From assembly GCF_918797505.1 (NCBI RefSeq), contig NC_092801.1, positions 8,618,001 to 8,682,000 of the forward strand: 64,000 bases of DNA. Direction: 5' to 3'. Shown piece after piece: positions 1 to 13,300 of the stretch (its first letter is position 1; every line of letters begins with the position of its first letter). This DNA is from Bemisia tabaci. Its lineage: Eukaryota; Arthropoda; Insecta; Hemiptera; Aleyrodidae. Under the pieces are notes generated by a model. The model did no database searches, was not told the DNA's origin, and worked only from the letters and a program-made list of their open reading frames with translations. Position numbers and translations under genes: made by a program.

Positions 1-491
1 ACAGTAATCCAAAAAAGAGTATTTTTCCAGTTTCACTGTTGAATAAGTCCTTGCCTGCGCAAGGAAAAAGTTGATTTCTAGTTCCATAAAGAAATTAACT
101 GATATTTGCTCAAAATCTCTTGAGGATATAAACTATGTAATATCTGAATCTCAACTAATAATGTTTCATATATTCTGTGATACGAAGAATTAAGTGCTGA
201 TTGTAAATATTCATCCTCAAGTTTTTTACTTGTTCTCTGTTTGTTATTTTTTACCACTTACAGGAATGGTAGAGGAGAGGTTTTCTGGTTACTTGTTATA
301 TTTAGTGAAAAGGCAATAAAAGTGTGAAGTATTTTTTAATTGACTGCTTGTTATTTTTATCCTCTAATATTGGCCTCCAAATGGTCAAGGTTGGGTGTAA
401 AAGGTCGAGGCATCAGCTAGTTTGAGAGCTATGTTCGACAGTAGAACTCGTTAATCATAACGAGGAGAGAGGGAGCAGGAGAACTTCAGTA
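1..491. other. AT-rich, nothing recognised
   Basis: No coding frame with splice sites and no repeat shared with the rest of the window was seen here. Confidence 0.5.
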
Positions 492-630
492 GGACTGCAT
501 TTTGCAATTTGGAACTATAAATTCTGGCTCATCTGAAAAAACACTTAAGTGCATAGGAAAACTAATGGCACATTCGTTGTTTTTATACCGGGCCGGAATT
601 TATGGTTCCTAATTGCAAAATGTAGTCCAG
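492..630. mobile_element. Family B palindromic MITE, copy 1
   Basis: This is a roughly 140-bp element whose two halves are inverted copies of each other. It starts GGACTGCATTTTGCAATTTG and ends with the complementary TTGCAAAATGTAGTCC. The family recurs at 2771, 3736, 3873, 24234, 46312, 46489, 49628, 56041, 60717 and 63541. No protein is encoded. Confidence 0.85.
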
Positions 631-737
631 CTATTGTTTACTGCAATGAAAGCTTGGGTGCGAAAAGGGAACTTCTTCGTTACAGTGTTTCAGAATCTTC
701 ATCAACAATTCCTTCTTTAGTGAGGAAACCATAGGTA

Positions 738-1010
738 CCCTGGTAAAAATTGGCGATAGAAGCTGCGTTTCAAAATACCATAGGAGTTCTCATAGCCGAC
801 TAAAGAAGGCAATAGAAAATCATATAGCTGGCTGTAGAAAGCGGAGAAAATCATATAGCCGGGCTATACGAAGCGATAAAAAAAGTATACAGCCGGGCTA
901 TAGCTCCTATCGCCAGGCTTTACACTTTATCGCCATTGAATTGGCTATAAAAGGCTGTAAGAAATTGTGTAGAAATTCGTGCACTTTGGAAATCATTAAG
1001 TTTGATACGG
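738..1010 (+). mobile_element. Family I element, 5' fragment
   Basis: The segment starts CCTGGTAAAAATTGGCGATA and matches the first 270 bp or so of the full copies at 1460 and 7698, including the repeated short palindrome TATAGCCGGGCTATA. The rest of the element is missing. Confidence 0.75.
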
Positions 1011-1029
1011 AACCACCATAATTTTTCTG

Positions 1030-1211
1030 TGAAACATTCTGTGAAACAAAAATTCTGTGAAACATTCGCTCCCAAATTCCAATTTTTAAGCTTCAAAAAG
1101 TGAGTTTGAACTTTCTCTCCACCAAGGATCGATGTAATTTTGAAACTTCAAACACGTTTTCTCGAAATAGCAGAAACTGCACTTATGTGCCTTGTCCTCC
1201 AAGCCCCTCAA
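1030..1211. mobile_element. Family J MITE, partial copy
   Basis: It ends with CTTGTCCTCCAAGCCCCTCA, the family J terminus. Fuller copies are at 27263, 44486, 45452, 53468 and 57868. The interior carries the typical AATTTTTAAGCTTCAAAAAG stretch. Confidence 0.75.
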
Positions 1212-1459
1212 GTTTGAATAAATGTATAAATTGCAGCTTATTTTAATTCTATTTTGATACATGCAAAAAGGTGCTCCTTCCACTAGTAGATAGGCAACAT
1301 ACACAGCACTTGGTGTAACGATTATTTTCCCGTGCTGTCGCACATTATTGCAACGCTGCACTATGTACTATTGTGGTATCTGCTTCTAATACGCTAATTT
1401 TTCACGGGTTGGCTCAGCGTTGCTCATGGTAAAAGGTTTGACGCAATTAGCCCATCTCT

Positions 1460-2397
1460 CCCTGGTAAAAATTGGCGATAAGAGCTGCGTTTCAAAATAC
1501 CGTAGGAATTCTTATAGCCGGCTAAAGAAGGCTACAGAAAATCATATAGCTGGCTGTAGAATGCGGAGAAAATCATACGGCCGGGCTATACGAAGCGATA
1601 AAAAATTATGCAGCCGGGCTGTAGTTCCTATCGCCGGGCTTTATACTTCATCGCCTGGCTGTTACTTTTTCGCCATCGATTATGAAAGGCTATAAGAAAT
1701 TGTGTAGAAATTCGTGTGCTTTGAAAATCATTAAGTTTGATACGGAACCACCTTAATATTTACAAAACACACATTATATTTTCCTTTAATACATATTTTT
1801 TTTTCATCAATTAAAATGAGAATAATCCATACAGGATGTACAAACATTTCAAAATCATGAGTTGAATAACGCTGACTCCGCCAGATTAAATATTAGAGCC
1901 TAACACAAAGCGGAGCGGCGACGCACTGGCGCCTACAAACCTAACAGGGATACTTCACGCATTGCGCAACGCGTGAAGTATCCCTGTTAGGTTTGTAGGC
2001 GCCAATGCGTGTCTCGCGCTGGCTGCCCGCCTGCCACGGCGCTTGAAGCAACTATTTCACCACAGAAGTATTGCACAGTATCCTACGAAATTGAAGGCGC
2101 TCCAACGTATTAAGAATGACAGGCATCCTTCAAAAGTACGGAGCTTTCCTCGCAAAATAAATCAAGATACTACGGCCCAAAAAGAGAGCAGTATTCCAAA
2201 AACTCAATAAGTCGTAGCATCCGTAATTAGTAACGTTCAGCATACACTTTATCGCCGGGCTATTGCTCAGTCGCCATCGGATATTAAAGGCTATAAGAAA
2301 TTGTGTAGCCGGCTATGAAAGCTATTGGAAATCTTACAGCCGGCTGCAGGTCTACGTTATTTTGGAACACAGATTCTACTGCCAATTTTTAGCAGGG
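1460..2397. mobile_element. Family I element, full-length copy
   Basis: This is an element of about 940 bp with inverted ends: CCTGGTAAAAATTGGCGATA on the left, and CCAATTTTTAGCAGGG on the right. Subterminal stretches carry several TATAGCC/GGCTATA palindromes. A long hairpin lies near the centre. A second full copy spans 7698-8641 in intron 2 of the acyl-CoA synthetase gene. No transposase frame was found. Confidence 0.8.
1928..2004. repeat. Long internal hairpin of family I
   Basis: Arms of about 36 bp are near-perfect inverted copies (GCGCCTACAAACCTAACAGG and its complement) around a short centre. The same hairpin is at 8157-8232 in the other copy. The arm shares GCAATGCGTGAAGTAT and TTGTAGGCGC with the tandem unit of family E. 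Confidence 0.85.
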
Positions 2398-2770
2398 CTG
2401 AGATGCAAAAGCAGTATTCCAGATCATTGGCGAACCTTACCCCACTCCCCACGCCTTAACATTATCTGAATTGTTTGTCATTTTCACTGATTAAAACTGA
2501 CCTACGGCAATCTCTGACTCCGATGTTTGCTCCAAAACCTGACAAGGTATGTACCTATTGTAAATTGATAAAAGTCAACGTAACTGGACGATGAATTCAT
2601 GCATCACAAACAACTGTTGTCGCAACTTTGTCTTGTGTCGTCTTCTTAAACTCACAATCAGTATTATTACGAAACTTGTCGCACTCTGTGAGGTGCTGAA
2701 AAGTGAAAACGCTGCAAACGTGAAAACACTTCAAGTACCGGTTTGAATCTTGAAGAACCGCGGTGACAAA
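2398..2770. other. Nothing recognised
   Basis: No exon, RNA gene or repeat from this window could be assigned here. Confidence 0.4.
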
Positions 2771-2911
2771 TTGGACTTCATTTTGCAATTTGGACCTATT
2801 AATTCCGGCCCGGTTTAAAAACAACGTATGTGCCATTAGTCTCCCTATGCACTTAAGTGTTTTTTCAGATGAGCCAGAATTTATAGGTCCAAATTGCAAA
2901 ATGCAGTCCAA
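2771..2911. mobile_element. Family B MITE, copy 2
   Basis: Inverted ends TTGGACTTCATTTTGCAATT and AAATTGCAAAATGCAGTCCA bound this copy. Its middle is in the opposite orientation to copy 1. Confidence 0.85.
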
Positions 2912-3735
2912 TTATCCTAGCAAATCGGCGAAATAGGAACCTCGAATATATTCGCGCGTAAACCCGCGAAAATCGTCGAAATCGCGAGTTCTCTTGAAAA
3001 AAATCACCATCGATCTTGCCAGATTTGCAAATTTTGGGATTAATTTCAGTGGGCTACCAGTCATATTTTTGTGAGAGGGCATGCGAAAAAAATTTAAGAA
3101 TGCTTGACAGCTTGTATCATTAGGACGAAAAAAATCTGTGACCTTTTCTCCCTACATTATGTGCTAATGTTTTTAAATCAATACATTGTGTGCTAATGTT
3201 TTTAAACCAATAATCACTGAAAATATGATTTGTGTGTAAATTCAGGAACTTGAAGCCTTTCAAACGGTAGGTAAATTCTGTTTATTTTTTTTACCCCCCC
3301 CCCCCCCTTCTCGTCATTCACCAGAGGCAATATCACAAGGGTTCAGCGTCTATAAGTTGAAGGTATTTTCTTCCTGTCTAAAAGTCCTTCAAAAGCAATA
3401 AAAGAGGCATGCAGCATTCGTCTCGTTAGTTTAACCTGAAAAATAGAGGGATTTTCGGAAAATTCAGAATTCTGAGCAATTTGGGGGGGGGGGGGAGTAG
3501 AGATGGCTTACTCCCCCTCCCCCGTCACGATAGAATTCGCGTGAATATATAAAAAAAAAATCCGATTATAATAGTCAAGAGCTTCAAGAAAATCACCATA
3601 TTCAAAATTTCCGGGGGGGGGGGGGGGGGGGTTTAACCGGTCTAAGTAGTCCTGAATCCGCTTTCGAACTCCAAAATCAAATTCACTCCTGAAACAGGTC
3701 GTAGTTTCTCTCTTGAATTTTTCAATGTGGATGAA
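2912..3735. other. Intergenic stretch with C and G homopolymer runs
   Basis: No gene was seen. Runs of C near 3293-3307 and of G near 3482-3495 and 3612-3631 interrupt otherwise AT-rich sequence. Confidence 0.6.
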
Positions 3736-4012
3736 CTGGACTACATTTTGCCATCAGGAACTACAATCTCTAGCTCATCTCAGGGAAAAGACATAATATG
3801 CCGTTGGTTTCCCTTTGCAGATCGGTATTTTAACGTATGAGCTAGAAATCATAGTTCCCCATTGCAGTACAAGTGGACTGCATTTTGCAATTTGGACCTA
3901 TAAATTCCGGCCCGGTTTAAAAACAACGTATGCGCCATTAGTTTCCCTATGTACATAAGTGTTTTTTCAGATGATCCAGAATTTATAGGTCCAAATTGCA
4001 AAATGCAGTCCA
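3736..4012. mobile_element. Two family B MITEs side by side
   Basis: A diverged copy (3736-3870) is followed within a few bases by a well-preserved copy (3873-4012). Both are full palindromes. They end about 210 bp upstream of the acyl-CoA synthetase start codon. Confidence 0.8.
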
Positions 4013-4222
4013 AGTTGTCTTCATGCTAAGGTCTTCTTAACAACTGAAAGGATGCAAATAAGAATACGTTTGTTTTCGAGGAAAAAAAAATTAAAAATTT
4101 TCCTGCAAGGTCGATTATTATGTTTTTCAGGCAATTTTTCAGATCCAGGTCCCTTTTCAACGACTTCGGCGTTTCTAGCTGAGCAAGTGCATGTAGAATT
4201 TGCAACCTAAGAGGGGTGCAGA
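4013..4222 (+). other. 5' flank or leader of the acyl-CoA synthetase gene
   Basis: No TATA box or clear initiator can be pinned down. An in-frame stop (TAA, 4208-4210) lies four codons before the chosen ATG and closes the frame upstream. A polypyrimidine-AG near 4130 could be an acceptor for an untranslated first exon, but this is uncertain. Confidence 0.4.
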
Positions 4223-4357
4223 ATGGCCGTCAACCGAGGTATAGTCTCCAGCGATGGAGTGGTGCGCTCTTCGTCACGTGATGTGGAGATCCCGGATCAG
4301 GATTTCCCAACTTTCATCTGGAGTCGAGCCATCGAATACGCGGATCGACCAGCTCTG
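4223..4357 (+). CDS. Acyl-CoA synthetase exon 1
   Basis: It encodes residues 1-45, beginning MAVNRGIVSSDG and ending IEYADRPAL, a typical N-terminus for insect family members. The ATG has A at -3 and G at +4. An in-frame TAA lies 15 bases upstream. The exon ends in phase 0 at donor CTG|GTAATA. A truncated family E transposon begins about 7 bp into the intron. Confidence 0.88.
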
Positions 4358-7300
4358 GTAATATTCCTTCTCATTCGTTTTGAAACTCGATAAAAACCAT
4401 CAAGTGAACGTGCCAGCGGGGGAGGGGTGCATAAGACGCATTCACTCGTGTTGAGCACATTTGTTGGGAAAGCCCTGTCAACACTACTAGCAAAAGTTCA
4501 CGGAACTTTGCGCAAAAGTTAAGTTTCGTAAACCTATCTCTGTGTGGACAAGGCCTTCCATGTTTGGCGCAAAGCGTGAAGTATTCAGACAGTCGTCACC
4601 TTCCAGGCAAAGTATCACAAGCGCCATGCGACGTTTAAAAATTTCCGCCGCCATTATATTTTTTTACAGAGAAATTGTTCAACGAAGCTGTCCGAAAATT
4701 TCACTGAATTTTCTTTGTGCTGCCGATAAAATTTAGTGAAATTTCCAAACAGATTCAACCAACAATTTCTCAGTAAAAAAATAAAATGGCGGCGGAAATT
4801 TTTAAACGTTGCATGGCGCTTGTGATACTTTGCCTGGAAGGTGACGCAGTCTTGTAAGCGCTATGCGTTTCACGCCGACCGCTGCTGAACGCACTGTGTT
4901 GGACGCAATGCGTGAAGTATTCACGCAGTCTTGTGCGCTATGCGTTTCACGCTGACCGCACTGTGTTTGGCTCAATGCGTGAAGTAGTCATGCATTCTTG
5001 TAGGGGCTATCTGTTTTACGCTGACCGTAATTACTGCACTGTGTTTGATGCAATGCGAGAAGTATTCGTGCAGCCTTGTAGGCGCTAATATGTGTTACAT
5101 GCCAATCGCCGCGCCGAGGGCTTCTCCTTTTCATCTTAAGTCCTCGTTACCATTTCACTCCAAGTCGCGCCGTTCCAGGCCAAATTGCGTGTTTGGTTTC
5201 TCTCGTCACTCGACTAGTTGAAGCTATCTCTCGTATCACTAAGAGACGACAAAATTAGAAATTACAATACTCTCAGTAAATGTGAGATTTTGTCGTCTTT
5301 TCTCGTTTGTAATTTTTTTTGTCTAAATCCGATTTTTTTATACCTACACTTAAAAAAATTGCAAATTTGTGCCGCCCCTTAGATTTGCCGCCATGGGCCG
5401 CGGCACATGTGGCCACCCCCTTAATCCGGCCCTGACCCTGAGTTAGACTGATTGTGAGTCAGGCTGATGTCAGACTGATGTCAGCCTGCCCAAGTAGCAG
5501 TGATCGCGATGAATAGCAATTTTATCGGTTGGTTATGGCGAATATATCGGTGGCGATACATCGAGATACTATCGCATCAAAAATTGCGATATATGACGAT
5601 TAAACATTAATCGCTGCACATGGCAATTTTCGGTTCGATAAAAGTGTGATCAATTTTCGTCGATAAAATCGATATTAAATCGCCATTTATCGCAATTTGT
5701 CGGGCAAATTGTTGGGCGATAAAAGCGCAATTCTATTTCGATAAGATCGAGGATAATCGCTCAGATGTTGAGGAGTCTAGCGACTTTATCGCCGATAAAA
5801 TTGCAATATATCCCGATGTTTCGTTGGAAAATGTTATTTGGGTGAATCATCAATCTCAGGGTAATTTATGAAACAAAGTCTGACGTCACGCTGACTCACT
5901 TTTATCAGGGATCGTTTTCGACATCGCCTATTTCCTAGAAAAGTACTAATTTCTTTTAGGATTACCGACCGTTGCGTCGTTACTATGGAGAGTTCAGTTA
6001 AAACTTCGCTATCTAAGAAGATAAGGGTTTTGCGTAACGCATAACTGGACATAGGTGCCTAACTCTGCACTGGGCGTGTCCCTTCTCAACATCAACCCCC
6101 CCCCCCCCCTGTTCATTTTGCACAGCAAATCAACCCGCCCCACTTTGTCCAGGGTGGTCTCGAAGCCACAAAAAAAGAAAAGCTACAAAAATGTACCCAA
6201 AATCGGTTTGCAGGGGATGGGTCTAAAGGACGTGCAGAATTAAAATCGCGAAAAATCAAAATCTTGACTGATCCATATTTCGAGATATCGTAATTTGAAA
6301 TTTTCATTGTAGATGCAAGTTATATCCTGATTTTTATCCGCATTTTTATTTATCTGTCCATCGAATCAGTGCTGATCGGTTCACGCTTTTATTTTTCGTT
6401 CGATTTACGTGAAAACATACCCTCTCGTAACATGCAGTTTTCCTTTCATACTCTGCTTTTCACCGAATAATTCGCCTTCAGCTGCGTCCGCAGCAATTGT
6501 TGTTACGAATATGTTGTGCGCACTGATTTCAGATCATTACATACTTGATTCTGTGAAGGGGTTTTATGTGCGAAAGTAGAGCACCCTGTTGGAGAACATC
6601 AGAGGTGAGATTGTATGAATCGCTCAATCCCTACTTCGTTGGTTCCCCGACAGATTGCGCTACTTGGGCATATAAAACGCCTTCAGAGAGTCGAGTATGT
6701 AACGAGCTAAAATCAGCACGCACAACATATTCGTAACAACAATTGCTACAGACGCAACAGAAGGCGAATTTTTCAGTTAACTGAACGCACATACGCGCTG
6801 CTGCAGTTTTACTGTCGATATATTTTTCTTTTCAAGCAAGAAGATGAGGCAGTAAAGACGCGTAAAGAAATGAGAATAGATTATTTATGAAGCATCAAAA
6901 TATAGGAAAAACCAATCTTGCCACCCTGTGATAAGTGCGATTGGCTCTTTAGTCCAGGCAAATAAGCCATGAAAGGGGCTATAGCCTGCAAAAATCCCGG
7001 GTAGCAATATTTTCATCGATTCCTATGTAATTTTTGACGCTGAATCCGAATTTCAACTTTGCGCCATTAAATTCGGACGGGAAAGTTGCCAAATTTGGCA
7101 AATGGCCTAAAATCGGCATTTGTTTGCGGATTATGGCCTGTAACTCGCCAAAAATTGATCTGACGACAATATTAGTTATTTTCAGAAATAAAACTCGTTA
7201 AATTTCCTATAAAAAAGTTCCACTTTACAACTTTTTCAAGGGGAGAAATGTTGCTATTTAGGCCGCTCGGGATATTTTACATCTACTTTTGTCGCAATTT

Positions 7301-10300
7301 TAAGTTACGTTTTTGCAGACTTGTGGTTTGACAAAGAGAAATTACACGTTTTCGGAGGCTCGATCCCTCAGCCGTCGCTTTGGTGCGTCTTTGTTGGATA
7401 AAGGACTCAATCCTGGGGATGTGTTAGCAATAATGCTACCCAACGCTATAGACTATCCAATCGTACTTCTCGGAGCTCTTGAAGCCGGACTTCTGGTTAC
7501 GACGATCGACCCAGCTTTCAAAAAGAGTAAGCATTTTTGTTTAAAATCATCGCTGGATTTTTCAAATTTTTTCTACGTGGTATCAAAACTTAAGAAATCA
7601 GCGGCCTGATTAATGAATCTATGTCGGCCTGCAGGCTGATTATTGAAATTGATAGACAAAGCGATAGACGAAGAAGACAAAAGGATATGGAGGGATTCCT
7701 AGGTAAAAATTGGCGATAGGAGCTGAGTTTCAAAATACCATAGGAATTCTTATAGCCGGCTAAAGAAGGCAATAGAAAATCATATAGCTGGCTGTAGAAA
7801 GCGGAGCAAATCATATAGCCGGGCTATACGAAGCGATAAAAAAGTATGCAGCCGGGCTATAGTTCCTATCGCCGGGCTTTACACTTTATCGCCATCGGCT
7901 GTAAAAGGCTATAAGAAATTGTAGAAAGTCGTGTGTTTTGGAAATCATTAAGTTTGATACGGAACCACCATAATATTCACAAAACACACATTATATTTTC
8001 CTTTAATACATATTTTTTTCATCAATTAAAATGAGAATAATCCATACAGGATGTGCAACCCTTTCAAAATCATGAGTTGAAAAACGCTGACTCCGCAAGA
8101 TTACATTGGAGCATAACACAGAGCGGAGCGGCGTGCTACCAGCGATGAGCGCGCACCAGCGCCTACAAACCTAACAGGGATACTTCACGCATGGCGCAAT
8201 GCGTGAAGTATCCCTGTTAGGTTTGTAGGCGCTGAGGCGCTTTTCGCGCTGGCTGCCCCTTCCGCCGCGCCGCAGCTTGCCACGGCGCTTGAAGTAACTA
8301 TTTCACACCAGAGGCATTGCACAGTATCATACGAAATTGAAGACGCTCCAACATATTAGGAATGGCAGGCATCCTTCAAAAGTACGGAGCTTTCCGCGCA
8401 AAATAAATCAAGATACTACGGCCCAAAAATAGAGCGGTAATCCAAAAACAGTCCTAGCATCCGTAATCAGTAACATTTAGCATACACTTTATGCCTGCGC
8501 TGGCTGTTGCTCAATCGCCATCGGCTACAAAAGGCTATAAGAAATTGTGCAGCCGGCTATAGAAGCTATTGAAAATCTTACAGCCGGCTTTAGGTCTATG
8601 GTATTTTGGAACACAGATTCTACTGCCAATTTTTACCAGGGTTCTGTTGGTGGAAGCAGGTGATTGAAATGGACAAAGGAAGTAGGTAATAGTCTAACTA
8701 ACGGCAACCCACGAGAGACCCTTTAGTTAGTCCATCATTTTCTCCCTCAGTTTATCAGCACCATCCACCTCAACCAATAGGATCGCCAAGTACTCCCTAT
8801 GTCTTCTTTGTCTATCAATTTCAATGATCAGCCCGATGACAAAACAATACACAGCCCTATCTGAACCATGAAACATATCGCAATTTGATGTTATATCTGG
8901 CTGCTGTAAACTTTCAATAATTGGCGCATGATCATCGTGTGTTTGTCGAGTACACAGACTCCCAGTATTTTGTTGCCTATGCATTGAAATTGAAGGCGCA
9001 CGTTAAATGGACGGCGCGAGTTTCCGACAATGGGTTCACAACGTTTTTCGGTTTTTCGGTTCAATCGAAGCTTATCGATACCTTTTCTCCCGGATAATAA
9101 TCCGAAGCACTGAAGTTTGTGCTAATTTCTCCTAATATTGCACGAATTGCCCAATTGCCACCTTCCTACGCGAGGCGTTTTTCGGTACTTTCTTCCTTGC
9201 TCCCCTAACGTAAGAACATATCTCAATTGGCGCTCAAGAGCGCAAATTGCAGCTCTGTTCTCCGTTAAACTCAATGCATTTCTGGACTCGTGTGGAAATC
9301 AAGATACGCCCTTACGTCAGATGCGCGACGTTTTGGGTAGAGATCTGGTAGGAAAATCTCAATGATTCTCTTTTCAATTCATCACAACATTCGAATATTT
9401 ACAATAGTCTTCATAGTTATTACTGATATACATTTATTATAATCAAACAGTATTACTATAAGATGAGTAGGCAACTACACGCATTGAAAATCAGTATCTT
9501 CTAAAATTACCCCGTGCATGCCATACTCCCAAGTGATACAGTGCAATACAAATATTGAAATATTTGGCCCTAAATGCAATAAATGCGCAATTTTTTACCA
9601 TTCAATTGCAATATTTTTTCATCATTTGGCCAATAAATGTCGACTTTAAACGATCAGAAAACTGAGTTCCATTTGTGAGAAAAGTAGGCAATTTGTAATG
9701 CAATAGAATTGCCAGCTATTTCCATACTATTATAAATAAAATTCAATTCAAGGAGCCCCTTCAATTAGTGAATAGACAACGTACACAACATTACAGCACC
9801 GTAGCAATAATTGGACCGTGTTAAACAGAGAGGAAGCAGGCCACAACAGCTATTGCCAAAAACTTGGCCATTTAAATTTTACAAGAGAACGTTTGTGCGG
9901 ATTCCTTTGGAAATTTTGAGGAATTTGCTTTGCCATGCAGAATCACGAACTGCAAGGCAACGTGCTGCGGCGAAAAATTCTAGTTTATTTTACTTACCGT
10001 GCGTTGAAGTCTCCTTGTCATTCCGTCGTCTGGGAGAGCTGAGGAATGGAATAAGCAGTGGCGTGACATGCTTTACGATATATCGATTGATCTGTCATTT
10101 AGACCGCGTTAGTAGACAGGAACCAAGCCAAATCAATTTAACCGAGCAATTCAATTTTCTACAAGAAAACTTGTATATGGATTCCTTGGAAATTTTTGAG
10201 GAATTTGCTTCGTACTATGCAGAAAATTCACTGAAATTTGCATCAAAATCCGCACAATCATTTTCATGTAAAACTTAAATTATCTAGTTAAACGGTAATA

Positions 10301-13300
10301 GCTGATGTGGCTTGGTTTCTTTCTGTTTAAAGCCGTTAACACACGTACACTCCGAATGTACATTCTGGCCTATTGCGCATGCGCGGGCATCGAGAATGTT
10401 CCTCATTTTGTTCTCTTGAACAACTATAAGTTACAGGAATGAGTAAAAAATCGTCGCGGGTATCTTCTTCTTCTCGTCAAACTGTACATTCTTTTCTAAG
10501 AGAATGATGAGTGTAGATTCGTGATGCCGACGCATGCGCAGTAGGCCAGAATGTACATTCGGAGTGTGCGTGTGTTAGCGGCTAAACGCGGTCCACTTTA
10601 ACCACTCAATGGAGATTTTGCAGGTGTCTGAAAGTTGATGAATTTCGTGTTTAAGTAGAAACTACTGAGTGAAATGAATACGAGGATACCTTTGGTGTAT
10701 GAATTGAACAATTATTGGAGAAGATATGGCAAAATGATCTAATCTGCGAAAATACGTGAGTTTAAATGGGAAATGCTGCCAGATGACGTCACTAGGCGGT
10801 GCATTTTCTCACTTTCAAATCTAATTCAATACTATTTCCCTTATCAGAATTGTTTTTAAAAAATACTGTGAAATCAGCTCTGTAAGCACTTTCAGTGAGC
10901 AATGAAAAATTTGCACGCAAATTCTTCATTGCAGTTATTTGTAATAGATGCCACTTGGGAGCTCATGAAATCCGCAATAAACCTGCAGTTTTTCTAGTTG
11001 TGATGGCTCCCGAAGGCTCCTCAATAACATCACTTTCGGATACGTTTCAGACGAATTATCACTCCAGGTCCGCACGACAAACGCTAAGGTGATTGTAACA
11101 ATACCCACGGTCGTTCCTTTGGTAAAAGCTGTGCTAGAAGAGTTAGGAGTAACGATGCCCATCATCCTGGTCAACTTGAGAGGACAGGAAACGGGGCATG
11201 ATATATGGAGCTACAGGGATCTAATCTCCAAAAGCGACGGCAGCGACACCCAGCGGCAATGGCCGCAAATCTCGCCTGACGACATCGCGATACTCCTCAG
11301 CTCGAGTGGTACTACCGGTGAGCGAAAAATGGTAGCCAGGACGCATAAGAATACCATCGCTACCATGGTTCTGTCGAGCGTCTATGGAAAAAGTCGTATT
11401 ATTTCTGGCTCAGTCGGTATGTGAAAATTATTAATATTCGGGAATACGATTCCGGGACCATTCACCCGCAGACTTATCACCCATGGTAAAGTTCCCCTAG
11501 GTATTGAAACCCTATGCACTACGCACATAGTTCCTTTTAGCATAAATACGTCCATTTAAGTATCCGGAATTTTCGATCATCCGCGATACCACCAAGCCCA
11601 ATCCGGATAATCCGGACTGTGCACTGGAAAAACTATCCCTTGAGGTATTATTCTGACTTGAAGCTCCGTTTCTTGTCAACAAAAGCTGGTTGTTTCGAGT
11701 TGAACACATGCGGATTTAACGCCAAGTCAGTTGTTTTGAGTTAAAGGAACGTGGTTTTGCCATCGTTTTTTAACTTAAACTTAACGATGACAAAACGACG
11801 CTATTTAAACTCCACAACACTGATGTTGAGTTTAATCCGCCCGGATTTAACTAGAAAAAACCCAAATTTTGTCGACGAGAAATGACGCTTTAAGTTAAAA
11901 TAATATATCTCAAGAATTTTTTTTTTATTTTTTTTGTTTTTAATGTAAGTACTGTACTTTATTCCTTTGGTCAATTGACGATAAAAATTCTGTAAGCAGA
12001 TTATGTGAGGCCGTCGTAGTAGAAAAGTTGTATTCAATATTTTACACGCGAGGGCTTTTACAAATATAGTCTAATTTTCTTCTCTACTTCGAGATCCATA
12101 CCTAACACCCTACCTCCTCATTTGACAGGGAATGACCAACATTCACTCCTAATGGCAGCGTCTCTCAGTCACTTATCCGGGCAACTCCTTGTTTGGTCAG
12201 GTCTGATTAATGGTGCTAATAATTTCATCTTGCCCGTGTGCGAGCCAGAGCCTTTGATTAATGCCCTTACTGAGCAGAAACCCTTGGTAAGTTACATTTC
12301 AAGTAATTGGACGAGGTATTAGATAAGGTGTAACGACGTTTTAGGTGCAAACATATTACGTAGGTACAGGACACTCGACTTACACCTTTGGACCGACAAA
12401 TGTTTGACCCAAATACTTGACCTATAAATATTTTTACATACATTATTTCACCTACAAGAAATTTGACATACAAGCAGGGCCGGATTTACCTACTTGCCGC
12501 CCATGGGCCGCTAGTATTTTGCCGCCCCCTTCTCATTCGTTTTGAAACATCAATGAAAACCATCAAATGAAAGTGCCAGCGGGAGGGGGGTGCATAAGAC
12601 GCGTTTACTGGTGTTGAACACATTTTTTGGGAAAGCCCTATCAACACTACTAGCAAAAGTTCACGGAACTTTGCGCGAAAGTTAAGTTTCGTAAACCTAT
12701 CTCTTTGTAGACAAGACCTTCTATTTATAAGAAATGAACGAAAATTTTTATGAAAGAACAAACATAATTGTGGATTTATGGTTTTAACTTCCCCCGCCGC
12801 GCCTCGCAGACCGCACTGTGTTTGACGCAAAGCGTGAAGTATTCACGCAGTCTTGTAGGCGCTATGCGTCTCACGCTGATCAAACTGTGTTTGCCGCAAT
12901 GCGTGAGGTATTCATGCATTCTTGTAGGCGCTACCCGTTTCACGCTGCCCGCAATGACCGCACTGTGTTTGATGCAATGCGTGAAGTATTCGTGCAGTCT
13001 TGTCGGCACTAATGTACGTAATTAAATGCCGATCGCCGCGCCGAGGCCGAGGGCTTATCCTTTTCATCTCAAGTCCTCGTCATCATTTCTCTCTAGGTAA
13101 GTCGCGCCGTTCCAGGCCAAATTGCGTGTTTGGTTTCTCTCTTAACTCGACTAATTAAAGGTGGTGCCTCCTGTATCACTGAAAGACGACAAAAGTAGAA
13201 ATTACTATACTCTCAGAAAATTAGAGATTTTGTCGCCTTTTCTCGTTTGTAATTTTTTTTTTTCTAAATCCGGATTTTTTTAATACCTGCATTTAAAAAC

